NCBI GenBank assembly: GCA_016744435.1
Contig: JADGEJ010000015.1
Coordinates: forward strand, 1-64,000
DNA: 64,000 bases
Direction of reading: 5' to 3'
Origin: Lentibacter sp.
GTDB taxonomy: Bacteria; Pseudomonadota; Alphaproteobacteria; Rhodobacterales; Rhodobacteraceae
Below, piece after piece: positions 1 through 8,590 of this stretch (positions are counted from its first letter, which is position 1; each line of letters starts with the position of its first letter). The translations under genes were made by a program, and so were the position numbers. The notes under the pieces were generated by a model. The model did no database searches. It was not told the origin of the DNA and saw only the letters and a list, made by a program, of their open reading frames with translations.

Positions 1-2
1 CA

Positions 3-154
3 GATGAATCACAACAACGCCTGCTCAGCAAGGAGGTCAATTGGGTTCACACCCTAGCCCCGCCAGACAAACCCTGTCGCGGCACCCTCAGAAGCCTTGA
101 CATCACCATCCAGAGCAAACATTCTAAGCGTGTGGGGCTCGCGATCGCCCCGTG
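3..154 (+). CDS. possible 3' end of a gene cut by the window edge
   Basis: The third forward frame is open from the window edge to a TGA at 152-154, about 50 codons, with no ATG start inside. The translation begins DESQQRLLSKEVNWVHTLAP and I do not recognise it. It could be the tail of an upstream gene on the same strand, or a chance open frame. It ends 57 bases before the chrB start, a spacing compatible with either reading. Confidence 0.2.
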
Positions 155-211
155 AGGCCACGGCTCAAGTGTCGCATGTTCACCCTGAAACCAACACAGG
201 AGACATGCTTT

Positions 212-1051
212 ATGCCTGCCCCAAACGCCACAACACCCAGCCAGCTTTTACGCCTGATCGGAACGCCCGACTGCCCGCAGATTGTCGATATCTCGATTGA
301 CCCTGACTTCAATGACGATCCTTTCTTCATCCCCGGAGCCTTCCGGCATCCGCACACAGAAATTGACAGCCTCAAGGCTCGTCTTGGCACAGAACTGGGC
401 GCAGAACTGGGCGCAGAACGATGTATCATAGCTTGCCAAAAAGGCATCAAGCTCAGTCAAGGCCTCACGGCGTGGCTGCGCCATGATGGCATTGATGCGC
501 AATACCTTGAGGGCGGCAACTACGGCTGGCGCGACATGCCCCTCGCGCCGCGTGTGCCTGCCGCCGCCCTGCCTAACAAGATTGCAGGCTCAACACTTTG
601 GGTTACGCGCCAAAGGCCCAAGATTGATCGTATCGCCTGCCCTTGGCTCATCCGTCGTTTCGTTGATCCCTCGGCACGCTTTCTTTTTGTTTCCGCCGCA
701 GAAGTCGAAGGCGTCGCGGCCCGTTACAACGCCACGCCTTTTGATGTGGAGGGTGTGTTCTGGTCGCACCGTGGCCCGCTCTGCACATTTGACACGATGC
801 TTGACGAGTTCGGCCTGCGCACGCCCCCGCTTGATGCGCTCTCCAAAGTCGTGCGCGGCGCTGACACCAACAGCCACGGGCTCGCCCCAGAAGCCGCCGG
901 ATTGCTCGCAATTTCGGTTGGCCTGTCACGCCAGTACAAAAACGACATCGCCCAACTTGAGGCTGGCATGGCGCTCTATGACGCGCTCTTCCGTTGGGCC
1001 CGTGATGGCCAAGACGAGAGCCATGACTGGCCTGCGGATCGACGCTCATGA
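212..1051 (+). CDS. chrB: ChrB-type chromate resistance protein with rhodanese-like domain
   Basis: This 279-residue protein resembles ChrB, an accessory or regulatory protein of chromate resistance. Residues about 20-110 look like a rhodanese fold, with a possible active-loop cysteine in IIACQKG near residue 75. The C-terminal part starts at LWVTRQRPKIDRIACPWLIR, the hallmark of the chromate resistance domain. I place the start at ATG 212 because a CAGGAGA ribosome site lies 8 bases before it; an in-frame start at 152 has no such site. The stop overlaps the chrA start by four bases (ATGA), so the two are translated together. A 12-base tandem repeat at about 392-415 duplicates the residues ELGA. 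Family knowledge, not this sequence, links it to chromate sensing. Confidence 0.85.
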   Translation: MPAPNATTPSQLLRLIGTPDCPQIVDISIDPDFNDDPFFIPGAFRHPHTEIDSLKARLGTELGAELGAERCIIACQKGIKLSQGLTAWLRHDGIDAQYLEGGNYGWRDMPLAPRVPAAALPNKIAGSTLWVTRQRPKIDRIACPWLIRRFVDPSARFLFVSAAEVEGVAARYNATPFDVEGVFWSHRGPLCTFDTMLDEFGLRTPPLDALSKVVRGADTNSHGLAPEAAGLLAISVGLSRQYKNDIAQLEAGMALYDALFRWARDGQDESHDWPADRRS

Positions 1052-2277
1052 AGGCACCTGACACACGCGCCTTCCTCAACGCATTCAGCCGCATAGGCCT
1101 CTTGTCGTTCGGCGGCCCTGCCGCGCAGATCGCCCTCATGCACAAAGTGCTGGTCGAAGAGAAGGCATGGCTCGGCGAGAAGCAATTTCTCGGCGCGCTC
1201 AGCTTTTGCATGCTTTTGCCCGGCCCCGAAGCCATGCAGCTCGCAACCTATACAGGCTGGAAGTTGCGCGGCGTAAAGGGTGGCCTCATCGCGGGGTTGC
1301 TCTTCGTTGTGCCCGGTGCCTTGGTGATCTTTGCGCTGGCAATGCTCTACGTCACATATGGCGCGCAACCTTGGGCGCAGGCGGCCTTTCTGGGCATCAA
1401 AGCCGCGGTCATTACCATCGTTGTTCTGGCCCTCAAGAAGTTTGCCACCAAAGCGTTGACAACTAAGCTGGGCATCGTGATCGCCTGTGCAGCTTTCGCG
1501 GCCTTTTTTGCCCTCAAAGCGCCCTACCCGCTGATCATCGTGACAGCCGCGCTTGTCGGCTTTGCAGCGATGAAGGGTGACGAGCCTACCAAGGCACCCG
1601 CCCCGCCGCAGGCTTTTGGCAAAACACTCAAGACCTTGCTTATCGGCACGGTGCTCTGGCTTGCGCCATTGGTGTTTGTCTGGGCCATAGGAGCGGTGTT
1701 TCTGACAGACTTGGCAAGTTACTTCGCTCAGCTCTCTCTGCTCAGCTTTGGTGGAGCATATGCGCTGCTGGGCTGGATGACGCAGACAGTGGTGCAAGAC
1801 TATGGCTGGATCACCACCCCCCAAATGATCGACGCGCTCGGGCTGGCAGAAACCACTCCCGGCCCGTTGATCCTGGTGACACAATTTGTTGGCCACCTCG
1901 CGGGGCATGGTCAGGGTGGCTTTGCGCTCATGGCGCTCGCGGGGGGGCTCACCCTCTGGATGACATTCGCGCCTTGCTTCCTCTGGATCTTCGCTGGCGC
2001 GCCCTATCTTGAGCAACTGCTCGCCATGCCACGCCTCAAAGGGGCGCTCTCGGCGATCACCGCAGCCGTAACAGGCGTCATTGCCTCGCTGTCGCTCTGG
2101 TTTGCGCTCTCGGTGCTGTTCTCGGGCGGCGCAATCGACGCCCTCGACTGGACTGCCGCGGCCCTGATTGCCACAGGCGGTTTGATCGCTTGGGCCACAA
2201 AGGGTGCGCTTGTGCCGTTGATCGGAGGAAATGCGCTTATCGGGTTTGCATTCGCCTTCTTTGCAGGCACACTCTAG
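1048..2277 (+). CDS. chrA: ChrA chromate efflux transporter
   Basis: This 409-residue inner-membrane protein belongs to the CHR family of chromate ion transporters, which export chromate from the cytoplasm. It has the expected two homologous halves. Each carries the conserved entry motif: FSRIGLLSFGGPAAQIALM near residue 14 and LSLLSFGGAYALLGWM near residue 230. MLLPGPEAMQLATYTGW follows in the first half and a LAETTPGPLIL segment in the second. Most of the chain is hydrophobic helix. It overlaps chrB by four bases, so the pair forms one transcription unit, and a terminator begins at its stop codon. The family call is firm; the substrate is taken from the family and could in principle be sulfate or another oxyanion. 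Confidence 0.92.
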   Translation: MKAPDTRAFLNAFSRIGLLSFGGPAAQIALMHKVLVEEKAWLGEKQFLGALSFCMLLPGPEAMQLATYTGWKLRGVKGGLIAGLLFVVPGALVIFALAMLYVTYGAQPWAQAAFLGIKAAVITIVVLALKKFATKALTTKLGIVIACAAFAAFFALKAPYPLIIVTAALVGFAAMKGDEPTKAPAPPQAFGKTLKTLLIGTVLWLAPLVFVWAIGAVFLTDLASYFAQLSLLSFGGAYALLGWMTQTVVQDYGWITTPQMIDALGLAETTPGPLILVTQFVGHLAGHGQGGFALMALAGGLTLWMTFAPCFLWIFAGAPYLEQLLAMPRLKGALSAITAAVTGVIASLSLWFALSVLFSGGAIDALDWTAAALIATGGLIAWATKGALVPLIGGNALIGFAFAFFAGTL

Positions 2278-2299
2278 GCCGAAATCGGCCTTTTGTTTT
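2276..2299 (+). terminator. Rho-independent terminator after chrBA
   Basis: The six-base stem GGCCGA/TCGGCC (2277-2282 and 2285-2290) with a two-base loop is followed by TTTTGTTTT. The stem starts inside the chrA stop codon, so the chromate unit ends immediately after translation. Confidence 0.75.
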
Positions 2300-2345
2300 C
2301 GTCAGAAAGGCCTATTGTGATCGTAGCTAACCGAGGGGGTCGCCG

Positions 2346-2888
2346 ATGTCACACGAGATTGACTATGGCTCATTGATGCACAACGCCATGCGCAGCCTGA
2401 TCCAACAGGTGCTTACGGATGTATCTGAGAACGGCCTGCCGGGCGCACACCATTTCTTCATCACGTTTGACACGCAACACCCCGAGGCCAAATTGGCCGA
2501 CTGGTTGCGCGAGCGTTACCCCGAAGAAATGACTGTGGTGATGCAGCACTGGTTTGATGGCCTTGAAGTGAATGACGACGGTTTTGCTATCACGCTCAAC
2601 TTTGGCGAAGCGCCAGAACCGCTCTACATCCCCTATGACGCGATCCAGACTTTTGTTGATCCTTCCGTCGAGTTCGGCCTGCGCTTTGAAGCCAGCGAAG
2701 ACGACGAGGAACAAGACCACGACGACGACTTCCTGCACAGTGTTGATAATGCTGTAGATGATGATTCTGACGAGAGCATTCGCAGCGACGTCGACGGAGA
2801 AGACGTGCCCGAAGCGCCGATGGACGAAGGCGTTGAGCCGCCAGTCCATGAAGCCGAGGTTGTCAGTCTCGACCAATTCCGCAAATAA
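2346..2888 (+). CDS. sspB: SspB family ClpXP proteolysis adaptor
   Basis: This 180-residue protein matches the alphaproteobacterial SspB family, a cytoplasmic adaptor that carries ssrA-tagged peptides to the ClpXP protease. The folded domain covers residues about 1-118 and includes GAHHFFITFDTQHP and IPYDAIQTFVDPSVEFGLRF, both typical of the family. After that comes an acidic tail of about 50 residues (EDDEEQDHDDD) ending in VSLDQFRK. In SspB proteins the extreme C-terminus docks on ClpX, and this conserved-looking end fits that role. It stands alone, between the chr terminator and fumC. A GAGGGGG stretch about 9 bases before the ATG is the likely ribosome site. Confidence 0.88.
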   Translation: MSHEIDYGSLMHNAMRSLIQQVLTDVSENGLPGAHHFFITFDTQHPEAKLADWLRERYPEEMTVVMQHWFDGLEVNDDGFAITLNFGEAPEPLYIPYDAIQTFVDPSVEFGLRFEASEDDEEQDHDDDFLHSVDNAVDDDSDESIRSDVDGEDVPEAPMDEGVEPPVHEAEVVSLDQFRK

Positions 2889-2914
2889 AATCTTAGCGGC
2901 AATTGCACGCGAAA

Positions 2915-2956
2915 GCGCGCCCGTTAGGGCTATCAGCCATTGCCCTGAAGGCGCGC
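2915..2956. other. GC-rich hairpin between sspB and fumC
   Basis: GCGCGCC at 2915-2921 can pair with GGCGCGC at 2950-2956, with an inner GGGC/GCCC pairing. No T-run follows on the plus strand. It may act as a transcript end for sspB or as structure in the fumC leader; the sequence does not decide. Confidence 0.4.
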
Positions 2957-2998
2957 GGGCGGTAGGACACTTGCGACCTTTTACATTAGGAGCCCGAC

Positions 2999-4390
2999 AT
3001 GGCTGACACGCGCACAGAAACCGACAGCTTTGGCCCATTGGAAGTGCCATCCGAGAAATACTGGGGCGCGCAAACGCAGCGCTCGATCATGAACTTCCCG
3101 ATCGGCTGGGAAAAGCAACCTGTCGCCATCGTGCGCGCTCTGGGTGTGATCAAAAAGGCCTGCGCACAAGCCAACATGGATTCGGGCGAACTTGATGCCA
3201 AGCTCGGCGAGGCTATCATTGCCGCCGCTGGCGAAGTTATTGAGGGCAAGTTTGACGACAACTTCCCGCTTGTTGTTTGGCAGACGGGCTCTGGCACGCA
3301 ATCAAACATGAACTCCAACGAAGTCATCGCCAACCGCGCGATCGAAATCTTGGGCGGCGTGATTGGCTCCAAAGACCCTGTCCATCCGAACGATCACTGC
3401 AACATGGGCCAGTCCTCAAATGACACCTTCCCAACTGCTATGCATATCGCCACAGCCATGTCTGTGCGCGACGTTTTGATGCCAGGCCTCGAGAAGCTCG
3501 CGACAGGGCTTGAAGCCAAGGCCGAAGCCTTTAAAGACATCATCAAGATCGGCCGCACGCATACGCAAGACGCAACGCCTCTGACACTTGGCCAAGAGTT
3601 CTCGGGCTATGCACACCAGATCCGCCAAGGCATCGCACGCGTAAACGCCGCCCTGCCCGGCATTTACGAGCTTGCCCAAGGCGGCACGGCTGTCGGCACC
3701 GGCCTTAACACCAAGCACGGTTGGGGCGAGACTGTCGCGGCCAATATGGCAGAGATCACCGATCTGCCATTTGTGACAGCCCCCAACAAGTTTGAAGCCC
3801 TCGCCGCGCATGACGCCATGGTCTTCTTGTCGGGCGCTTTGGCGACTATCGCAGGCTCAGCCTACAAAATCGCCAGTGACATTCGCTTTCTCGGGTCAGG
3901 CCCGCGCTCTGGCCTTGGCGAGCTAATCTTGCCAGAGAACGAGCCTGGAAGCTCGATCATGCCGGGCAAGGTCAACCCGACACAGGCAGAAGCGCTGACA
4001 CAAGTCGCAGCGCACGTCATGGGCAACGACGCCGCGATCAAATTTGCAGGCAGCCAAGGCCATTTCGAACTCAACGTCTACAACCCGATGATGAGCTACA
4101 ACCTGCTGCAATCAATCCAGCTTCTTGGCGATGCCGCCGACAGTTTCACCGAGCGAATGCTGAACGGCATCGAGGCCAACGAGCCGCGCATCGACAAACT
4201 GATGAAAGAAAGCCTGATGCTGGTCACCGCTCTCGCGCCAACCATCGGCTATGACAACGCGACCAAAGTTGCCAAGACCGCCCACAAGAACGGAACGACC
4301 CTCAAAGAAGAGGCGATCGCGCTTGGCTTTGTTGACGCAGAAACGTTTGATCGCGTTGTGCGCCCTGAAGACATGATCGGGCCAAAGTGA
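2999..4390 (+). CDS. fumC: Class II fumarate hydratase
   Basis: Fumarase C, 463 residues, catalyses the reversible hydration of fumarate to L-malate in the citric acid cycle and needs no iron-sulfur cluster. The length is normal for the family. The fumarase/aspartase signature [20 protein letters not shown] appears near residue 319, [16 protein letters not shown] near residue 98, and [20 protein letters not shown] near residue 185. ATTAGGAGCCCGAC provides a strong ribosome site. Its TGA overlaps the next gene's ATG (TGATG), so fumC heads a small unit with DUF4169 and a ribbon-helix-helix gene. Confidence 0.97.
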   Translation: MADTRTETDSFGPLEVPSEKYWGAQTQRSIMNFPIGWEKQPVAIVRALGVIKKACAQANMDSGELDAKLGEAIIAAAGEVIEGKFDDNFPLVVWQTGSGTQSNMNSNEVIANRAIEILGGVIGSKDPVHPNDHCNMGQSSNDTFPTAMHIATAMSVRDVLMPGLEKLATGLEAKAEAFKDIIKIGRTHTQDATPLTLGQEFSGYAHQIRQGIARVNAALPGIYELAQGGTAVGTGLNTKHGWGETVAANMAEITDLPFVTAPNKFEALAAHDAMVFLSGALATIAGSAYKIASDIRFLGSGPRSGLGELILPENEPGSSIMPGKVNPTQAEALTQVAAHVMGNDAAIKFAGSQGHFELNVYNPMMSYNLLQSIQLLGDAADSFTERMLNGIEANEPRIDKLMKESLMLVTALAPTIGYDNATKVAKTAHKNGTTLKEEAIALGFVDAETFDRVVRPEDMIGPK

Positions 4391-4566
4391 TGAGCGAGCC
4401 GGTTAACCTCAACCGGTTCAAGAAAGCAAAGGCGCGGGCTGAAAAGACAGCTCGCGCTGATGAAAACGCTGTTAAGTTTGGCCGCAGCAAGGCCGCGAAA
4501 GAACTTGAACGCGCGCGCTCCGAGAAAGCTGATCGAGATCTCACGGCAAAGAAACGCGAGCCATGA
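4390..4566 (+). CDS. DUF4169 small basic protein
   Basis: This 58-residue protein starts [19 protein letters not shown] and is almost entirely charged, rich in Lys, Arg, Ala and Glu, with no cysteine or membrane segment. It matches the small DUF4169 family that follows fumC in many Rhodobacterales. Its ATG overlaps the fumC stop and its own TGA overlaps the following gene by four bases (ATGA), so the three are translationally coupled. The function is unknown. The sequence would form one long charged helix, which suggests binding to nucleic acid or another protein, but that is only a guess. Confidence 0.8.
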   Translation: MSEPVNLNRFKKAKARAEKTARADENAVKFGRSKAAKELERARSEKADRDLTAKKREP

Positions 4567-4787
4567 CGCGGTCTGGAATGAGGCCTGCCAAACACTCTCT
4601 CACCCTGCGCGGGCACCGTACCAGCGTATCTCTGGAAGATGACTTTTGGGTGGCGTTTCGCGAGATCGCAGCTCAAAGCGGCCGCCCGATCAACGAGTTA
4701 GCTGCTGAGATCGACGAAGCACGCGGGGCTGATTGCGGGTTGGCTTCTGCGATCAGGTTATATGTATTGGCCTACTTTCGTAGTTAA
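4563..4787 (+). CDS. Ribbon-helix-helix domain protein
   Basis: This 74-residue protein contains a ribbon-helix-helix fold of the kind found in small DNA-binding regulators. The segment HSLTLRGHRTSVSLEDDFW gives the beta strand and first helix, followed by AFREIAAQSGRPINELAAEID. It sits third in the fumC unit with a four-base overlap to DUF4169. A DNA-binding role is inferred from the fold; no target is evident. Its stop codon lies inside a CtrA-type box that fronts the next gene. Confidence 0.8.
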   Translation: MTRSGMRPAKHSLTLRGHRTSVSLEDDFWVAFREIAAQSGRPINELAAEIDEARGADCGLASAIRLYVLAYFRS

Positions 4788-4799
4788 CGCGAGATTAAC
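4784..4799 (+). promoter_or_regulatory. CtrA-type binding box (TTAA-N7-TTAAC)
   Basis: The sequence TTAACGCGAGATTAAC is an exact match to the full CtrA consensus known from Caulobacter and other alphaproteobacteria. It lies 23 bases before the ATG of the small gene at 4822 and overlaps the stop codon of the preceding gene. CckA, which feeds phosphate to CtrA in those species, is encoded in this window at 52.2-54.5 kb. Confidence 0.55.
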
Positions 4800-4821
4800 C
4801 AAGATTTGCAAATCTTAGGGC

Positions 4822-5049
4822 ATGACACTTGCAGCGCCACTTTCCAAAGACGATTGGATCAACCACCTGTTCAGCTCAAGGGCTGCTCGCTCTGGTGCAA
4901 TCATTCGTCGTAAGACACGCGACATAGAACGCTATGTCGGCAAGGCCGTGTTTCTACAGGAGTTGGAACGCCGCGGTTTCCACGCAATCGAGAACGCTGG
5001 CCAAATGGTGATTTTCTGCAATCAGGAACCCATTCGCTTGCTCCTATAG
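4822..5049 (+). CDS. Conserved small protein of Rhodobacterales, function unknown
   Basis: This 75-residue protein has the shape of a conserved Rhodobacterales family: LFSSRAARSGAIIRRKTRDI near the start and GFHAIENAGQMVIFCNQEPI near the end. I recall relatives labelled as phosphoribosylanthranilate isomerase, but at 75 residues it cannot hold a TIM barrel and that label should not be copied. It has no signal peptide or membrane helix. A CtrA-type box just upstream suggests it is cell-cycle or motility regulated. No clear ribosome site is visible directly before the ATG. Confidence 0.7.
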   Translation: MTLAAPLSKDDWINHLFSSRAARSGAIIRRKTRDIERYVGKAVFLQELERRGFHAIENAGQMVIFCNQEPIRLLL

Positions 5050-5103
5050 TCGTTTTCTTGCAAGAAAACGGTTCGGAAAATTCAAATTTTCCGCCCCCCT
5101 TGG

Positions 5104-6450
5104 CTAGCGCTTGCGAACCTTCAACCAAATTCCGTCCTTTGCCCGCACTGTCAGGTGCGCAACCGGCTGCGGCACGCGCCCTTCTATCAGCTCAAACTCA
5201 AATGTCTTAAGCAGCATCGACAACAGCAAAGGCCCCTCGACCATCGCAAAACCCGCGCCCGTGCAAACTCGTGGTCCCGTGCTGAACGGCATGTAAGCCT
5301 CACGCGCGCATTTGCGGCCATTTTCCGAGTGCCAGCGGGTCGGATCAAAACCGTCTGGATTATCCCACAGCCTTTCGTGGCGATGCAGGTGCCACGGGCT
5401 GATCACAATTTGGCTGCCCTTGGCCACATCTCTTTTGCGAAAACTTTCGGGGCATGTGGCCTCACGCACCATCATAGGCACTGGAGGATAAAGCCTCAGC
5501 CCTTCTCGGAACACGTCTCGGCTGAGCTTGAGTTTCGACATCAACGCAAAGTCGCAACTCTTCAGCGCCTGTGCTTCCTCGGCAAGCCTGTCCTGCCATT
5601 CAGGATAAAGCGCAAGCAGATACAGCGTCCAAGCCAGCGCACTTGCGCTTGTTTCATGCCCGGCCAAAAAGAAGATCGCGACCTGATCAACCATCTCTTC
5701 GCTGCTAAAGCGTTCGCCAGTTTCCGGGTCTGCTGTCGTCATGATCTTCGTCGCAAGATCATCCGGTGCAGTTCCCTGCGCAATTGCGCTCGCGCGCGCC
5801 TTTGTTAGCCGCGAGATCAGCCCACGAATACTGCGCGCCGTCTCGCGGGTGCGGCGGCGGAAAAAGCGTGGCATCCAACTCGGCATCGGCAAAAACGCGG
5901 CCACATTCACAATCGGCTGGCTGCGTTGATAGTCGCGAAACTCCGAAAAGACTTCAGAGGCGAGTTCATGCTCAATCGGGATCGAAAACAGCGTGCGGAA
6001 AATAACATCTGCCGCCGCGTGACTGGTGACTTCTTCAATCTCGGTCTCGCCCTCCTCAAGGCGTGAGACAGCGGCCTCGGCGGCTTCCCACATGGCCGGA
6101 AACGTGTCGCGCAATCGACCGCCTTCAAAGGCCGGATCAATGATCCGCCTCTGTCGTTTCCATGTTTCTCCGTTCGTGAGAAACACGCTCTGCCCGAGCA
6201 AGGGCCGCAGCCCCTCACCAACACGCGCCGACTTCGGGAAGTCATCAGGCCGCTCTTTAAGAACCACGTTCAAAAGCCCCGGATCATTGACCATATAGGA
6301 GCGGAAAAACGGCGTGCGAAATTCGGCCATCCAAGCACGGTACAGCTTGGCTGGCTGGGCCGAAAGAATGTCTTCGCGAAACAGCTTCACATAACGCCAC
6401 AGGCTGACTTTCTCGGGCCTCGCGGGTGGCTTTGGTGGCAAATTGCTCAT
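5104..6450 (-). CDS. Cytochrome P450
   Basis: This 448-residue haem-thiolate monooxygenase has all the family landmarks. The I-helix oxygen-activation motif AGHETS is at 263-268, the K-helix ExxR (EGLR) at 316-319, and the haem loop FSTGPRVCTG at 389-398 with Cys396 as the iron ligand. There is no N-terminal membrane anchor, so it is probably soluble or peripheral. The sequence recalls bacterial CYP families close to eukaryotic fatty-acid hydroxylases, but I cannot name the family or substrate. Its ATG overlaps the stop of the upstream hydrolase gene by four bases, so the two are co-translated. No ferredoxin or reductase gene is adjacent, so its electron donor must be elsewhere. Confidence 0.95.
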   Translation of the reverse strand: MSNLPPKPPARPEKVSLWRYVKLFREDILSAQPAKLYRAWMAEFRTPFFRSYMVNDPGLLNVVLKERPDDFPKSARVGEGLRPLLGQSVFLTNGETWKRQRRIIDPAFEGGRLRDTFPAMWEAAEAAVSRLEEGETEIEEVTSHAAADVIFRTLFSIPIEHELASEVFSEFRDYQRSQPIVNVAAFLPMPSWMPRFFRRRTRETARSIRGLISRLTKARASAIAQGTAPDDLATKIMTTADPETGERFSSEEMVDQVAIFFLAGHETSASALAWTLYLLALYPEWQDRLAEEAQALKSCDFALMSKLKLSRDVFREGLRLYPPVPMMVREATCPESFRKRDVAKGSQIVISPWHLHRHERLWDNPDGFDPTRWHSENGRKCAREAYMPFSTGPRVCTGAGFAMVEGPLLLSMLLKTFEFELIEGRVPQPVAHLTVRAKDGIWLKVRKR

Positions 6451-7694
6451 GGTGTCACGCTCACAAATTTGTTCACGGCTTTTTCAATACGCGAGCCCGA
6501 AGGCTTGCGGCCTTCATAGCGCGTCGCCAGTGTCTGGGGGCCCGCAGTAATCTGGAAATAGTCGTAGTCGCCTGGCGCGTCAAAGGCACAGAGATACTGG
6601 AAATGCAGCCGGAAAAACTTCCAACGCAGCTCTTTCCAACGCTCAGGAGACAATGTCTGCGTGAAGGCCGCCGACACCACAAGTGGCCAACGTTTTGTTT
6701 CAGGCGCAACCGCCGAAACCGCGACCGGATCACAAAGCGCAAATGCGCAACCATCGCCAGGCGCTGTCACGTCGATCCAAGCCAGCTCATCGCGCGCGCT
6801 GAGATAGGCCAGATCTGCCCTCAACCGCCAAGCCTTGGGTAGGAACGACACCATCGGGACCACCTGCCCGAGTGTAAGAAACCCAAGTTTAGGGCCGTCC
6901 TTTGGCACACGGCCTGCGCGCAGCAGGTCCGACAAGATCGAAACGCCCAAATGCGCGCCTGACGAGTGCCCGACGACGAGCACCTCGTCAAAACCCTCTT
7001 GCAGCGCCGCGCCAATCGCATCCGCAAACTCCGCCATCCGCGCTTCAAGCTCAGGTGGGTTTGCCCCCTTGCTCTGGGCCGAATAGGCATAGTCATGCAT
7101 CAAGTAATAGGCGAAGAGTTTGTTGTCTTTTGACTTGAACCAAAGCAACAATGCATAAGCTGCAGCGGCTCCGCCAGCGAGCGCCAGAACCTGCCCAAAT
7201 ACTCCAGTCAACGGCGTTAAAAGCGCCTTTCCAGCCCAATAGAGAAAGCCGCCAAAGGCCAGCGCCAGAGCGAGTTGCACGATAAGGAAAACCACCGGAT
7301 AAAGCGCAGCAATCACTGGCCCCTTCCTGAGTTTCATAAGCCGCCCGAGCGCACCAGACGCTATGTAGGTCCAAGCGGTACGCGCAAGCTGAGCATAAGT
7401 CGCGGCAATGCCCTGTTCCATACTGTCTTTGACAATATCGGCCCAGACCAGAACTTCAAAGTCAGCCTCTACTTGCCTGCCTTCAATGTCACCACGCACA
7501 TGCCAGCCGTAGGGCCCGCCCTTTGTTGCCTTAGGGCTGAGCGCGATGTCATACCCCGAAACAGCCGCCTGTTCCCCGCCTTCTTTGCGGTAAAGCTCGC
7601 GGTAGCGGCGCGGATGAATAGGATCATAGCCCGGAATGTAAAACACCCGGCGCGTTTTGACTGTTTGCTTGTCTTGTGACGACATACCACTCAT
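6447..7694 (-). CDS. Membrane-associated alpha/beta-hydrolase-like protein
   Basis: This 415-residue protein shows a lipase-type nucleophile elbow GHSSG at 242-246, with Ser244 as likely nucleophile, after VLVV, as in alpha/beta hydrolases. Two membrane helices at about 128-155 and 163-186 form a hairpin in the middle of the chain. The N-terminal part contains FYIPGYDPIHPRRYRELYR, which resembles the oxyanion side of serine esterases. The gene is translationally coupled to the P450 downstream, which suggests a shared lipid or ester substrate: the hydrolase could release or remake an ester that the P450 oxidises. That pairing is inference. The start could be ATG 7694 or 7685. Confidence 0.7.
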   Translation of the reverse strand: MSGMSSQDKQTVKTRRVFYIPGYDPIHPRRYRELYRKEGGEQAAVSGYDIALSPKATKGGPYGWHVRGDIEGRQVEADFEVLVWADIVKDSMEQGIAATYAQLARTAWTYIASGALGRLMKLRKGPVIAALYPVVFLIVQLALALAFGGFLYWAGKALLTPLTGVFGQVLALAGGAAAAYALLLWFKSKDNKLFAYYLMHDYAYSAQSKGANPPELEARMAEFADAIGAALQEGFDEVLVVGHSSGAHLGVSILSDLLRAGRVPKDGPKLGFLTLGQVVPMVSFLPKAWRLRADLAYLSARDELAWIDVTAPGDGCAFALCDPVAVSAVAPETKRWPLVVSAAFTQTLSPERWKELRWKFFRLHFQYLCAFDAPGDYDYFQITAGPQTLATRYEGRKPSGSRIEKAVNKFVSVTP

Positions 7695-7747
7695 CGCTCA
7701 ACTCGTTTGAAGCGGAGTTTAACGAAGGTTTTGGGCAAGAGTAAGGC

Positions 7748-8497
7748 TTAACCGAGCACAGCAAGCGCGGGAAAGGTCTCAAGCAGCCAGTAAGAGAAGG
7801 CCGAAAACCCGCCTGTGAGCATGAGCAAGCCAACTGTCCAGAGCAAGAGCCCCATGATTTTCTCGATCTGCTCCATATGCGCCTTCATCCAGCCCATGAC
7901 ACCACCAAGTTTGGGCAAGTAAAGCGCCACAATCAGAAACGGGATGCCGAGACCGAAAGCATAGGTGCCCAGCAAGACAAGCCCCTTGGCAATGCTGGCC
8001 TCACTGGCTGCCAGTGACAGGATCGCGCCCAGTTGCGGGCCAATGCAGGGCGTCCAGCCAAAGGCGAAGGCAAGGCCGAGCACATAAGCGCCCATGGCAC
8101 TTCCGCCTTGGTCTCCGACATCAAGCCGCGCTTCACGGTCAAGAAACCCGATGCGGAACACGCCGATAAAATGCGCGCCAAAGACCATCACGATGAGGCC
8201 CGCGAAGGTTGAAAACCAGTCGCTGTATTGCAGGAAAACCTTGCCAAAGGCTGAGGCGGCAAAGCCCAGCAGCAAGAAGACAGTCGACAGCCCCATAACG
8301 AAAAAGAGCGCCGGAAGAAACGCCGACCTACCGCCGCCTTCCTTGTTTAACTCACTCAGTGAAACACCGCTCATATAGGCCAGATAAGGCGGCACAATCG
8401 GCAGCACACAGGGGCTCAGAAACGAGACAATTCCCGCTGCCAGCGCCACCAACATCGCAGGGAGAAGCCCTGCATCCATGATCTCGATTCCAAACAT
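7748..8497 (-). CDS. ccdA: CcdA cytochrome c biogenesis / thiol-disulfide membrane carrier
   Basis: This 249-residue protein has about six membrane helices and belongs to the CcdA/DsbD-beta family, which carries electrons from cytoplasmic thioredoxin across the inner membrane to periplasmic apocytochrome c and other thiol proteins. The two redox cysteines sit in their usual proline-rich settings: SFLSPCVLPIVPPYLAYMSG (Cys30) and FGWTPCIGPQLGAIL (Cys151). The length is normal. It stands alone, opposite in direction to the TusA-like gene. Start ATG 8497 is chosen for frame length; an in-frame ATG lies at 8479. Confidence 0.93.
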   Translation of the reverse strand: MFGIEIMDAGLLPAMLVALAAGIVSFLSPCVLPIVPPYLAYMSGVSLSELNKEGGGRSAFLPALFFVMGLSTVFLLLGFAASAFGKVFLQYSDWFSTFAGLIVMVFGAHFIGVFRIGFLDREARLDVGDQGGSAMGAYVLGLAFAFGWTPCIGPQLGAILSLAASEASIAKGLVLLGTYAFGLGIPFLIVALYLPKLGGVMGWMKAHMEQIEKIMGLLLWTVGLLMLTGGFSAFSYWLLETFPALAVLG

Positions 8498-8590
8498 GCC
8501 TCAGCCTTAGTGCAAATTTTGCACCGCGTCATCGGCACTTTCAGTCACAAGGTTGTGGACAGGTTGAAACATTGCGCCTAAATCCGAAAT

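Noticed and set aside
976-2016. 346-codon open frame on the minus strand across chrA
   Set aside because: It is the antisense shadow of chrA; the product is repetitive in His, Arg, Glu and Gln, has no recognisable domain, and chrA is a clear membrane transporter on the other strand.
4822-5049. Label as phosphoribosylanthranilate isomerase
   Set aside because: Seventy-five residues cannot form the TIM barrel, and no TrpF motif is visible.
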